A stretch of 64,000 nucleotides of DNA, taken from Planctomycetaceae bacterium (lineage in GTDB: Bacteria > Planctomycetota > Planctomycetia > Planctomycetales > Planctomycetaceae). Position numbers and translations under genes: made by a program. Below are positions 15,138 to 22,263 of the stretch, one piece after another. Location: positions 46,654 to 110,653 of the forward strand of contig JAHBXV010000019.1 in the NCBI GenBank assembly GCA_019636285.1, read 5' to 3'. How positions within the stretch are numbered: the stretch's first letter is position 1; the number at the start of each line of letters is the position of its first letter. A model generated the notes under the pieces. It was given only the letters and a program-made list of their open reading frames with translations, did not search any database and was not told where the DNA came from.

Positions 15138-16625
15138 TCACTGCAAAAGGCCTTCGGTCACGTCGATCCACTCCCCCTGAAATCCCGCCAGCACCCCTTC
15201 CAGGCAAGCCGCTCCCAGCGCGAAGGCCCGATCGTCATGGCTCCCTACCTCGCGACGATGATCGATCCGCACGCGACCACTCGCCGCCTGACGCAGCACC
15301 AGGCTCGCCAGCTCCGTTTCGAGATCGTCCCGCGCTTCACATTCCGGCAATTGACCGCACCCGGCTGGCCAGCGAATCTTCCGCTCGACAATCAGGTTCC
15401 GCAGCGTCAATGCGAGCGCATGGTTTCCCGCCCCGGCCGCGAAGGCGAAACGCTTCAAGTCATGCCGCGCGCCCAACCGCTGGATCGTCCCCAGGAGTTG
15501 GTATTCATCCACCACGAACCGCACGTTCGCGAACGCTCTTGCCGTCTCGGCGATCCAGTCCTCGACCCATTGCACGGGCACCGGTCTGTCCGGCGTGGGA
15601 ACCGCGACGTCCATCCGGTCGACAACCAAATGGTCTCCCTCGACATGCAGCACGACCCCCACCGTCCGGTCATGTTTCTCCGCATAGTCGATCGCCGCGA
15701 AGTAAAAACGATCGGGGCGACCACGGCTGATCTCGCACAGCCCGTCGTCCCGGCACGCCTCCGCTTCGGCCAGCGTCACGAACTCACCGTCCGAATGTTG
15801 CCAGCGGTTTTCCCACAGCCGTGCGAAGACCGCCGGCGGCAACAGTCGTCGTTGCTCGTCCAGGGCAGCGGCATCGATCCACGGCGCCTGCGAACCTGCC
15901 AGCGACGAGAAGTGCCAGCCGGGCGAAGCACGTGCCGCTTCACGCGCCTGCCACTGCCAGCCCTGGCCCACCCCGGCATTCGTCAGCACGGCCAGTACGC
16001 AGTCCGGTTTCTTCGCCGCGCTGGAAAGCAGCGAATACCACAAGTCCGGCCGCTCCCAATGGCACAGCTCGTCGCAGATTACAAAGTCCGGAAGCTGCCC
16101 GTACGAACTCGCGACATCCGACGACAGCACATCCAGACGGCTGCCCGTTTTCACATTCACCAGGCTGTCGCGCAGGCCCTTCAGATCGTCGCACAGCTCC
16201 GGGTTGCTGGCGATCAAATCATTCGCCGCTCGCAGAATCAGCGCTCCCTGTTCGCGATCGGCTGCCGCAGCCAGACCCTGCACGCGCGACCGCGCATGCT
16301 TCAAGACCCACGTCAGCTGCACCGCCATGTCGGTCGTCTTCGAGTGACCACGCGGCCGCTCGATCCACGCCCGGCGGACTTTTGGCGCATCCGACATCGG
16401 CGATCGACCTGCCAGCCGCATCCACGCCGCATCCAGCGCTTCCAGATCGCGAAGCTGCCACGCTTCCAGAAGGTCCCGCAATGGCCGATCGTCATGACGC
16501 GACAACCTTGCGACCGCGCGAAATCCCTCGGGGCTGCTGGCCGCGCGACGACGACGCAGCTCATCCGTCAGCTGGTTCTTCCACGTCGACTCCCTCTGCC
16601 CGGCACGCCTCAGCCAGTTCCGCAT
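15138..16625 (-). CDS. Phage terminase large subunit
   Basis: A 495-residue packaging motor with nuclease. ATPase signs: Walker A-like IERPRGHSKTTDMA at about residues 88-101, Walker B FVICDE at 181-186 with the catalytic Glu, and the coupling motif LTNAG at about 213-217. RNase H-like nuclease signs: D313 in AAIDYAEKHD, D373 in VVDEYQ, and D464/D465 in SHDDRAFAL. All expected acidic residues are present, so the enzyme looks active. It overlaps the small terminase gene by 65 bases and precedes the portal by about 150 bases. It cuts and packages DNA into the prohead. Confidence 0.9.
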   Translation of the reverse strand: MRNWLRRAGQRESTWKNQLTDELRRRRAASSPEGFRAVARLSRHDDRPLRDLLEAWQLRDLEALDAAWMRLAGRSPMSDAPKVRRAWIERPRGHSKTTDMAVQLTWVLKHARSRVQGLAAAADREQGALILRAANDLIASNPELCDDLKGLRDSLVNVKTGSRLDVLSSDVASSYGQLPDFVICDELCHWERPDLWYSLLSSAAKKPDCVLAVLTNAGVGQGWQWQAREAARASPGWHFSSLAGSQAPWIDAAALDEQRRLLPPAVFARLWENRWQHSDGEFVTLAEAEACRDDGLCEISRGRPDRFYFAAIDYAEKHDRTVGVVLHVEGDHLVVDRMDVAVPTPDRPVPVQWVEDWIAETARAFANVRFVVDEYQLLGTIQRLGARHDLKRFAFAAGAGNHALALTLRNLIVERKIRWPAGCGQLPECEARDDLETELASLVLRQAASGRVRIDHRREVGSHDDRAFALGAACLEGVLAGFQGEWIDVTEGLLQ

Positions 16626-17085
16626 CGCTCATCCCCGCCAGTCGCGCGGCGTCGTCCTCGGCCGGTGGCATCCACAACGGCGGCTTCCGCTGCCGCAGCC
16701 AGAACGTCTGTGCCGGCACGCTCCCCTTGATCGCCGCTCGATACAGGGCCGAGACCACGTTCAGACTGAGCGCGTCATAGGCGCGCTCGACCGCCGCCAG
16801 AAATCCGTCATCGCAATGGCAGGTCGTCCAGAAGCGGTCGACCTCCACCCCCAGTTCGCCACAGATGACCGCCGGGCTGGCCCCTTTGACCAGAATGCCC
16901 AGAAACGCCTGCTGCTCGGCATCGCTGAAGGGTGTCTCCGCATCCGGCGCGCGATCACGTTCCGTCTGGTCCGCGCTGACTGTCGCCTCTTCGCCGATTG
17001 TCGAAGACGTAGTAGATCGGTCGCGCGTAGCGGCTTTTTTCGTGCGTTTCCCGGCTGACGAGGCGCTTCTGCCGCCCCGCTCCAT
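16561..17085 (-). CDS. Small terminase-like DNA-binding protein
   Basis: About 174 residues from the ATG at 17085; the exact start is uncertain because the region overlaps the acetyltransferase reading frame and no clear ribosome site is seen. The core has an HTH-like part (FLGILVKGASPAVICGELGV) and the block ALYRAAIKGSVPAQTFWLRQ followed by RKPPLW, the K-G-x-x-x-A-x-x-F-W-L-x-x-R-x-P-x-x-W pattern seen in small terminase-like proteins. It sits just upstream of and overlaps the large terminase, which supports a DNA-recognition role. Confidence 0.7.
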   Translation of the reverse strand: MERGGRSASSAGKRTKKAATRDRSTTSSTIGEEATVSADQTERDRAPDAETPFSDAEQQAFLGILVKGASPAVICGELGVEVDRFWTTCHCDDGFLAAVERAYDALSLNVVSALYRAAIKGSVPAQTFWLRQRKPPLWMPPAEDDAARLAGMSDAELAEACRAEGVDVEEPADG

Positions 17086-17605
17086 AGATCGCCGAGTGTT
17101 GCCGGCGACTTCCCCGGCCTCGTCGTGATTGTTCAGCGACTCGCACGAACCCTGCCCGTTCGAAGAACGGATTGGCATGCCCCATCTCCGCCAGCGATTC
17201 AATCCAGGGCGACGGACAACTGCGGCAACTGGCGCGCACGAAGGCCGCCGCCAGTCCCGCCCCGCGATACGTCGGATGCAGCACCACCCGCGACAGCATT
17301 ACCAGTTGCGCGTTCAACGCCTGCAATCGCACCCGCGTCCGCGAGCCGCTCAATCCGAAGTAAGTGTTCCGCGCCGCCAGCGACAATGGCGGCGTCGTGA
17401 ACACGCAAATCCCAACCGCCTCGTCGTTATGCCACAACACCGCCACCCACCGCACCAGCCCTAATTGATGGCTGCGGTAATGCCACCGAGCAAAGTGCGC
17501 CCAGTCGCGTTTCGATCCGGTCGTGATGGCCAACTCTCCGGCGAAGCTGATGGTTTTTTTTTGACGTCCCGACGATCGACGCGCACCGTTCCATCCAGCT
17601 CGCAA
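16955..17605 (-). CDS. Acetyltransferase half of COG2401-type protein (reached by -1 shift)
   Basis: GNAT-type domain in the frame minus one to the ABC ATPase. From the A-run on it reads TISFAGELAITTGSKRDWAH, then GLVRWVAVLWHNDEAVGICV, TTPPLSLAARNTYFGLSG, and the acetyl-CoA loop VVLHPTYRGAGLAAAFVRAS. It ends with ARPIYYVFDNR, seen near the end of COG2401 proteins. No start codon or ribosome site is evident near its beginning, where its frame overlaps the ATPase gene antiphase. It therefore appears to be the second half of one 409-residue protein made by a -1 shift. If so the upstream sequence before about 17562 is not translated in this frame. Confidence 0.7.
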   Translation of the reverse strand: MRAGWNGARRSSGRQKKTISFAGELAITTGSKRDWAHFARWHYRSHQLGLVRWVAVLWHNDEAVGICVFTTPPLSLAARNTYFGLSGSRTRVRLQALNAQLVMLSRVVLHPTYRGAGLAAAFVRASCRSCPSPWIESLAEMGHANPFFERAGFVRVAEQSRRGRGSRRQHSAIYGAGRQKRLVSRETHEKSRYARPIYYVFDNRRRGDSQRGPDGT

Positions 17606-18183
17606 CGCACCAGCACATCGGGGTTCAGATCGTCAACGATGTCGTCATGCGTCGTTGCCAGCAGAAACCCTTGACCGCGTCGGCTCGCCAGCTTCCGCAC
17701 ATTGAAGGCAATCACCTTCGCCAACGTTCGGTCGAGCGCCGCCGTGAACTCGTCCGCGACGATCCACTTTCGATCGCTCGCAATCCCGCACGCCAGTCGA
17801 AACCGATACCGCTGCCCATCGCTCAGTTCCGCGGGCGTTCTCAACAGCAGCCGCGCTTCCCCCAGACCGCACTGAGCCAACAGCCCTAGGGCTTCATCAA
17901 TCGGCTGGGTGAACCGCTCCACCAGGATTTCATGTCCCAGATCGAGTTCATCAATCCGGCAGACCCCCTCCAACTGCTCAGCCACCGCCCGCATCAGCGA
18001 AGACTTCCCCGATCCCGATGGCCCCGTGAAGAGCACCACATCTCCCGGTTTAACCGGCAGCTCCAGATTCTCCGCGATCACATGCCGACCCGTCTCGAAC
18101 CCGACCCCAAAATGATCCATCACCACCCCAGCCCGACAACTGGAACGCTTGGGCAGGAATTGGTGGGAGACGCTGATTTTCAT
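17461..18183 (-). CDS. ABC-type ATPase, COG2401 (0-frame)
   Basis: Soluble ABC ATPase of the COG2401 type, which is normally fused to an acetyltransferase. Visible motifs: Walker A FTGPSGSGKSS (about residues 52-62), signature LSDGQ (120-124), Walker B IVADE (141-145) with catalytic Glu, and the H-loop His in TTHDD (about 179). It lacks membrane segments, so it is not a transporter. After VDRRDVKKK the 0-frame continues for about 30 non-conserved residues and stops at 17461, while the -1 frame continues into the acetyltransferase. The ATG at 18183 starts MKISVSHQFLP. It lies between ParB-like and terminase genes, pointing to a DNA-related role. Confidence 0.82.
   Translation of the reverse strand: MKISVSHQFLPKRSSCRAGVVMDHFGVGFETGRHVIAENLELPVKPGDVVLFTGPSGSGKSSLMRAVAEQLEGVCRIDELDLGHEILVERFTQPIDEALGLLAQCGLGEARLLLRTPAELSDGQRYRFRLACGIASDRKWIVADEFTAALDRTLAKVIAFNVRKLASRRGQGFLLATTHDDIVDDLNPDVLVRCELDGTVRVDRRDVKKKPSASPESWPSRPDRNATGRTLLGGITAAIN
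17554..17562 (-). promoter_or_regulatory. A9 slippery run joining ATPase and acetyltransferase frames
   Basis: Nine consecutive A on the coding (minus) strand. The 0-frame reads GTC AAA AAA AAA CCA; the -1 frame reads AAA AAA ACC ATC. A AAA AAA fits the X XXY YYZ slip rule, and A9 is also long enough for RNA polymerase slippage. A one-base insertion at this run would fuse both frames; a sequencing length error in the homopolymer is the plain alternative. Confidence 0.65.
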
Positions 18184-18301
18184 GGGGAGATCCGTAAGCA
18201 AGGTGGCCGCGAGCAGCCAGCTACCAGCAGCCAGCGAAGGTAAGAAGGCTTTCCTAACTTCGAATTTAGGATTTCTGATTTCGAATTTCGGACTTCCGCC
18301 A

Positions 18302-18862
18302 TCAACCAATCCCCACATGGACTCGTAGCCCAAACTCCCCCACCACTTCATCCAGCCATTCTCGTACTTTCTCCCACTGGTCCGTCGGCACCTCCAGCGT
18401 CACTCGCGTGATGCCGTCATCCTCGGAATCCTCAGGAATTAGATTTCCGACCGGCTCCAAGACGAGGTCCCGCAATTCCTTCTCGTCGAACCCCGTTAGC
18501 GTTTCGTCGAAGTCGGGAATTTCGGCCAGTTCCTGAATCAACTCGCCCAGCCGTTCGACATCCCACTCGCCGCCAACACGCGAGTTGTTGAGCGCCACGT
18601 TCAGCGCCTTCTCCCGCTCCAGCGAGAGGGTGACGACCATGCACGGAACCTCTTCGATTCCTTCATCCTTGAGCACAGTCAGCCGCTGGTGGCCCCCGAC
18701 CACATGCCCCGTGGTCGAGTTCCAGACCAGCGGCTGAACCAGGCTGAATTCCCGCAGCGAACGGGCCAGCCGCTCATAGCCCGCGCTCCCCGGCTTCAGT
18801 CGCTTACGTGGGTTGTACGGAGCTGGCTTTAGCTCGCTCACGCGCTTCAGTTCGACGTGCAT
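18302..18862 (-). CDS. ParB/Srx-fold nuclease-like protein
   Basis: A 186-residue protein with a ParB N-terminal-type fold. It begins VELKRVSELKPAPYNPRKRL, then REFSLVQPLVWN and VVGGHQRLTVLKDEGIEEVP, which is the ParB/Srx core with the GGHQR box. A later part EREKALNVALNNSRVGGEWD is typical of phage and methylase-associated ParB-like proteins, as is the acidic C-terminus. No partitioning partner ParA or centromere repeats are near. Starts overlapping the HTH gene by 16 bases. In phages such proteins often sit beside terminase genes; the role here may be DNA recognition or cutting. Functional assignment is inference. Confidence 0.82.
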   Translation of the reverse strand: MHVELKRVSELKPAPYNPRKRLKPGSAGYERLARSLREFSLVQPLVWNSTTGHVVGGHQRLTVLKDEGIEEVPCMVVTLSLEREKALNVALNNSRVGGEWDVERLGELIQELAEIPDFDETLTGFDEKELRDLVLEPVGNLIPEDSEDDGITRVTLEVPTDQWEKVREWLDEVVGEFGLRVHVGIG

Positions 18863-19182
18863 TCCGACGTTTCCCGCTCCGCTTCCGGTCGATCCGGATC
18901 CGAAAAGCCCACGTCCAGCAGTTCGTCACCGGGACGAAATCGCTCCCGCAGTTCCTTGCGGACCGCACCCACGCAACGGCTCACGTGACCGCGCGGATGG
19001 CCGAACGCCTTGCCAATCAGTTCCAGCGGCCAGCCTGCCGTTTCGCGCAAGGCGAACATCGCCAGGTGCCGCCATTTCACCTCGTCAGCCTCCGCGTAGA
19101 CCGTCTGCATCACCGACCAGAACCCGTCGAGCCCCTCGCCCCGCACGATAATTTTCTCGCCATACCGATCCGTCATCGACAT
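18847..19182 (-). CDS. Helix-turn-helix protein at head of phage cluster
   Basis: A 111-residue protein beginning SMTDRYGEKIIVRGEG. The centre has WRHLAMFALRETAGWPLELI followed by GKAFGHPRGHVSRCVGAVRK, which reads as a sigma-region-4-like helix-turn-helix. The end is acidic and overlaps the ParB-like start. The ATG at 19182 has GGAG eight bases upstream, better than the ATG at 19176. As first gene of the whole minus-strand cluster and next to the divergent promoter region, it is a good candidate for cluster regulator, but a packaging DNA-binding role is possible. Confidence 0.65.
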   Translation of the reverse strand: MSMTDRYGEKIIVRGEGLDGFWSVMQTVYAEADEVKWRHLAMFALRETAGWPLELIGKAFGHPRGHVSRCVGAVRKELRERFRPGDELLDVGFSDPDRPEAERETSECTSN

Positions 19183-19308
19183 CGTTTTCTCCGATCGAAC
19201 AATGTGTCTCGATCCACCCCAACCGCTTTGGGTGCGCTCTGGCAAGAACCCTCGCTCTGGTACACTCGGGTCGTCAACATCCCGCAATTTTCGAACGCCA
19301 GAATTTCC
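19183..19308. promoter_or_regulatory. Divergent intergenic region: phage-like cluster / thiF-like gene
   Basis: 126 bases between the first gene of the minus-strand cluster and the plus-strand E1-like gene; it must hold the promoter of at least the leftward cluster. On the plus strand ctggca (19239-19244) and tacact (19261-19266), spaced 16, are a weak sigma-70-like pair. No phage-type repeat operators were seen. Confidence 0.4.
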
Positions 19309-20337
19309 ATGGATCGCTATTCGCGCCAGACACGGTTCGCCGGCATCGGCTCCGAAGGGCAGAAAAAACTCCTCGCCAGCCGCGTGCTCATCGTCGGCTG
19401 CGGAGCGCTGGGCTCGTCGCTGGCCGACACGTTGGCCCGCGCGGGAGTCGGCTATTTGCGGCTCGTTGACCGCGATTTCGTCGATCTGTCGAACCTGCAG
19501 CGGCAGGTTCTCTACGACGAAGCCGACGTCGCGGCCCGGCTGCCCAAAGCCATTGCCGCGGCCGACAAACTCAAACGGATCAACTCCACCATCGCCATCG
19601 AGCCGCACGTCGCCGATGTCGATCCGTCAAACGTTCTCGGCTTCGCCGACGGCGTGGATCTCATCCTCGACGGGCTCGACAACTTCGAAACCCGCTTCCT
19701 GCTTAATGACGTCGCCCTGGAACGCAGCATCCCGTACATCTACGCAGGCGTCGTCGGCAGCTTCGCCCAGATGATGACCGTCATTCCCGGCCAGACCGCC
19801 TGCCTGCGGTGTCTCATCGATGGCGTTCCCGAACCGGGGACCACGGCCACCTGCGACACGGCCGGCGTCATCGCCCCGGCGATCCAGGTCATCACCGCTC
19901 TTCAGTCGACAGTCGCCCTGCAACTGCTCACGGGACAGCCGGAACTCGTGCGCCCCAGGCTCACCATCGTCGATGTCTGGGAAGGGACGTTCCGCGAGAT
20001 GGACCTGACGTCGCTGAAGGAACGGGGCGGCTGTCCCACTTGCTCGGGAGGACGCCGCGACTTCCTGCACGGCGAAGCTGCCTCGAAGTCGCTCGTCCTC
20101 TGCGGCCGCAACTCGGTCCAGGTCGCCCCGTCAGAAAAGCGCCGCCTCGACCTCAACGACCTCGAACAGCGCCTCAAACCCCTCGGCGCCGTCTCCGCGA
20201 ACCCATTCCTCGTGCGCTTCCAGCCAACCGGCGAAGACCTGGAAGTCACCATCTTCCGCGACGGCCGCGCCATCATCCAAGGCACCGAAGACCTCATCGC
20301 CGCCAAGGCCCTCTACACGCGGTATCTCGGCAACTGA
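19309..20337 (+). CDS. ThiF/MoeB/HesA E1-like adenylyltransferase
   Basis: A 342-residue E1-like enzyme that adenylates the C-terminus of a ubiquitin-like sulfur carrier. The first 245 residues contain the ATP site RVLIVGCGALGSSLADTLAR, the aspartate-bearing RLVDRDFVDLSNLQRQVLY, then the Cys motifs CLRCL and CPTC for zinc, and TATCDTAGV with the candidate catalytic Cys. The remaining 80 residues form an extra C-terminal domain (LDLNDLEQRLKPLGAVSANP, then EVTIFRDGRAIIQGTEDLIA). No ThiS/MoaD gene is close by. The ATG at 19309 is used; the frame extends upstream but that stretch overlaps the opposite-strand phage genes. Confidence 0.88.
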   Translation: MDRYSRQTRFAGIGSEGQKKLLASRVLIVGCGALGSSLADTLARAGVGYLRLVDRDFVDLSNLQRQVLYDEADVAARLPKAIAAADKLKRINSTIAIEPHVADVDPSNVLGFADGVDLILDGLDNFETRFLLNDVALERSIPYIYAGVVGSFAQMMTVIPGQTACLRCLIDGVPEPGTTATCDTAGVIAPAIQVITALQSTVALQLLTGQPELVRPRLTIVDVWEGTFREMDLTSLKERGGCPTCSGGRRDFLHGEAASKSLVLCGRNSVQVAPSEKRRLDLNDLEQRLKPLGAVSANPFLVRFQPTGEDLEVTIFRDGRAIIQGTEDLIAAKALYTRYLGN

Positions 20338-20389
20338 TGTCGTGTAAAACGAAAAACGTCGGCGGTACCTCATCGTGCACGTCTTTAAT

Positions 20390-20420
20390 GAAAAGCCGAC
20401 GACGCCGTCGGCGGTCTTCT
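20390..20420. repeat. Hairpin repeat R6, copy 1
   Basis: gaaaagccgacgacgccgtc followed by ggcggtcttct. The stem gccgacg/cgtcggc can form a hairpin between two convergent genes, consistent with bidirectional termination. A second copy at 48139-48169 lies between divergent genes, so it is a dispersed repeat and not simply a terminator. Confidence 0.7.
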
Positions 20421-21402
20421 AAAATTCCCCCGCCACTTCGCCACCCCGCAGCGTCGCCAGCGCCCGATACAATCCGAGCGCCAGGTTCTCCGACAGAAAC
20501 CGCACGCTGCCATCGGCCATCGTGAAATGGGCTCCCCCTGTATGCTGGCTGCGAAAACCGTTCTGGCCCAGCCAGTCGCCGTCCGCGTAGGGTGTGCCAT
20601 CTGGTCGCCTGGCATTGATTGGCAGATTTGCCACCGCGCAGGCTTCCACGGGATGAGCCCAGGCATAGCCCAGGCCGTAATTGAGATGGCCGGGGTTGCC
20701 GGGGTTGTAGATGTCTTCGCCAATCAGCAGCGTCGCGCTCGTCCCGTCGACGAAGTGATTCCACTTTCGCAGTTTCACCCAATTGAACGGGAAGATCGCC
20801 CCGTCGCCGTCTTCCCACGGTTCGCAGCCGGCCCCAACCGTTCCCGCGTTCGGCCAGTCGCCCCAGCAGAAATTCGCCCCCTGGACCCCTTTGTAATTGG
20901 TCATCCCCACCAGCATGGGCGTTCGCAAATAATGGGAACGCTCCTCGCGGGTCGCCTGCCCGCCAATCGTGTCGGAGGGACACGTGAAGACAGCGATCGA
21001 CGTGGCGATGTGCGACGAATTGACCAGCCGCACGTTGGGAATGTTGGCGGCGTTCCACAGCGGCCCCTGATCGATATACGGCAGAATCGACGCCAGCCAA
21101 CTCCACGAATACGAATCCTCGAACGCCCCGTTCCAGACACCCGTATAGCCATAGTCGCCATACCGGTTGATCGGCAGCACGCCAAACGACGACTCGTAGT
21201 TGTGAACCGCCAGGCCCAATTGCTTGAGGTGATTGCGGCACTGCACTCGCCGGGCCGCTTCCCGCGCCTGCTGCACGGCCGGCAACAACAGCGCGATCAG
21301 AATCGCAATGATGGCGATCACGACCAGCAGCTCGATGAGCGTGAAGGCCGGTCGGCGCGGGGAAAGAGCGCTCCCCGCTGGGTCACGGCTAAGGGGTCGC
21401 AT
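20419..21402 (-). CDS. DUF1559 pseudopilin-like protein
   Basis: A 327-residue planctomycete DUF1559 protein. Prepilin-type leader: basic start, then FTLIELLVVIAIIAILIALL and LPAVQQAREAARR. The cleavage-site residue before FTLIE is Ala where Gly is usual. The C-terminus has the H-x9-DG signature (HTGGAHFTMADG) before SVRFLSEN. It is exported and assembled or cell-surface attached through the pseudopilin pathway; biological role unknown. The first 15 or so residues (MRPLSRDPAGSALSPRR) are encoded by a dispersed repeat (21360-21393). It overlaps the upstream lipoprotein by 14 bases, suggesting coupling. Confidence 0.9.
   Translation of the reverse strand: MRPLSRDPAGSALSPRRPAFTLIELLVVIAIIAILIALLLPAVQQAREAARRVQCRNHLKQLGLAVHNYESSFGVLPINRYGDYGYTGVWNGAFEDSYSWSWLASILPYIDQGPLWNAANIPNVRLVNSSHIATSIAVFTCPSDTIGGQATREERSHYLRTPMLVGMTNYKGVQGANFCWGDWPNAGTVGAGCEPWEDGDGAIFPFNWVKLRKWNHFVDGTSATLLIGEDIYNPGNPGHLNYGLGYAWAHPVEACAVANLPINARRPDGTPYADGDWLGQNGFRSQHTGGAHFTMADGSVRFLSENLALGLYRALATLRGGEVAGEF
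21360..21393 (-). repeat. Dispersed repeat R4, copy inside DUF1559 leader
   Basis: A near copy of the ggggagcgctccccgttggg unit plus tcgcggctaa that also occurs at 358-389 (inverted) and 49751-49780. Here it lies within coding sequence and supplies most of the residues ahead of the prepilin cleavage site. Confidence 0.75.
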
Positions 21403-21847
21403 TGCTGGTCAGCCTGAGGGTTTCGACGATCGGATTGTTCTTGACGGACAGTCGCAGCGGGGTGGTCTCACCGCGCTGGTAGCGCTCGGCGATGAGCGAA
21501 ACCGGAAGTCCAGGATGCGCGCTTCCCGCGCCGGGGTCGGTGTCCGCATGCGAGAAGATCACAACGCGGTAGTTTCCCGGCGGCGCGCCGAGTCGACCGT
21601 TCGTGAAGATTGTGAACTGCCCCTCGGGGCCAATTGTTCCGACCGGTCGATCCCAGCTTTTCGTCACGGGATCGGGCTCGAGGGTCAGCGATCCAGCCCC
21701 CAGCGGCATGTCGTCGAGCAGAACCTGCCCGGTCACCGGCGTGAGCGAAGACTCCGAACGACATCCCAACGAAAAAACGACGACGCAAAGCGCCAATGTG
21801 TGAAACAACTTTTCCAGGCCGGACCAGATCGACTGACTGCCAGTCAT
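21389..21847 (-). CDS. Lipoprotein with carboxypeptidase-regulatory-like domain
   Basis: A 152-residue lipoprotein: signal segment HTLALCVVVFSLGC with lipobox Cys near residue 29, then a beta-sandwich of the type seen in small planctomycete partner proteins of DUF1559 (LTPVTGQVLLDDMPLGAGSL, then GPEGQFTIFTNGRLGAPPGN and YRVVIFS). It ends RLTSNATP, overlapping the DUF1559 start. Likely co-expressed with DUF1559 in the envelope. The ATG at 21847 is chosen because upstream frame is spacer. Confidence 0.82.
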   Translation of the reverse strand: MTGSQSIWSGLEKLFHTLALCVVVFSLGCRSESSLTPVTGQVLLDDMPLGAGSLTLEPDPVTKSWDRPVGTIGPEGQFTIFTNGRLGAPPGNYRVVIFSHADTDPGAGSAHPGLPVSLIAERYQRGETTPLRLSVKNNPIVETLRLTSNATP

Positions 21848-22263
21848 GAACAGACTCGCGGGAAGAAATGCGTATTGGCCCGCATCCGCTCCAGAATTAT
21901 GCAGTCGCCCCACATGAATTGTCGAGAGCCGCTTTGAGTCGAGGGTCGAGAGACGAGAAGGGGAGAGCGGGCGATGGGGGGAGGGGGAGAGACGGAGGGT
22001 GTCGTTCTTAATCACGGACAACATTCGCCCTCTTCCACCGATGCCTCCGGCATCAAATCGCTGCGGAATGACTTGTTGGTGTGGTCTTGCCCAAGGGCGA
22101 GAGCCAGGCCCAGACGAGAGTCGAGAAAATGAGGCAGCCCTCTGCCTCTCTCCTCCCCCCATCACCCCCTCCCCGCGTCTCCACCACGAACCACCACCCA
22201 CCTACCACGAACCACTTCCGCCCGCTACCATCCTCATCACCCCGAAACCCCACCTCCTGAGCC
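21848..22263. other. Gene-free divergent spacer with phrase-like repeats
   Basis: About 415 bases between the lipoprotein and amidohydrolase. Contains low-complexity repeated phrases (gtcgagggtcgagagacgag; ccaccacgaaccaccaccca) and no credible gene. The promoters of both flanking genes should lie here. Confidence 0.5.

Noticed and set aside
18808..19308. Upstream extension of the thiF-like frame (about 167 more residues)
   Set aside because: The extension runs antisense over the HTH and ParB-like genes and has no E1 sequence character; the family N-terminus begins at the ATG at 19309.
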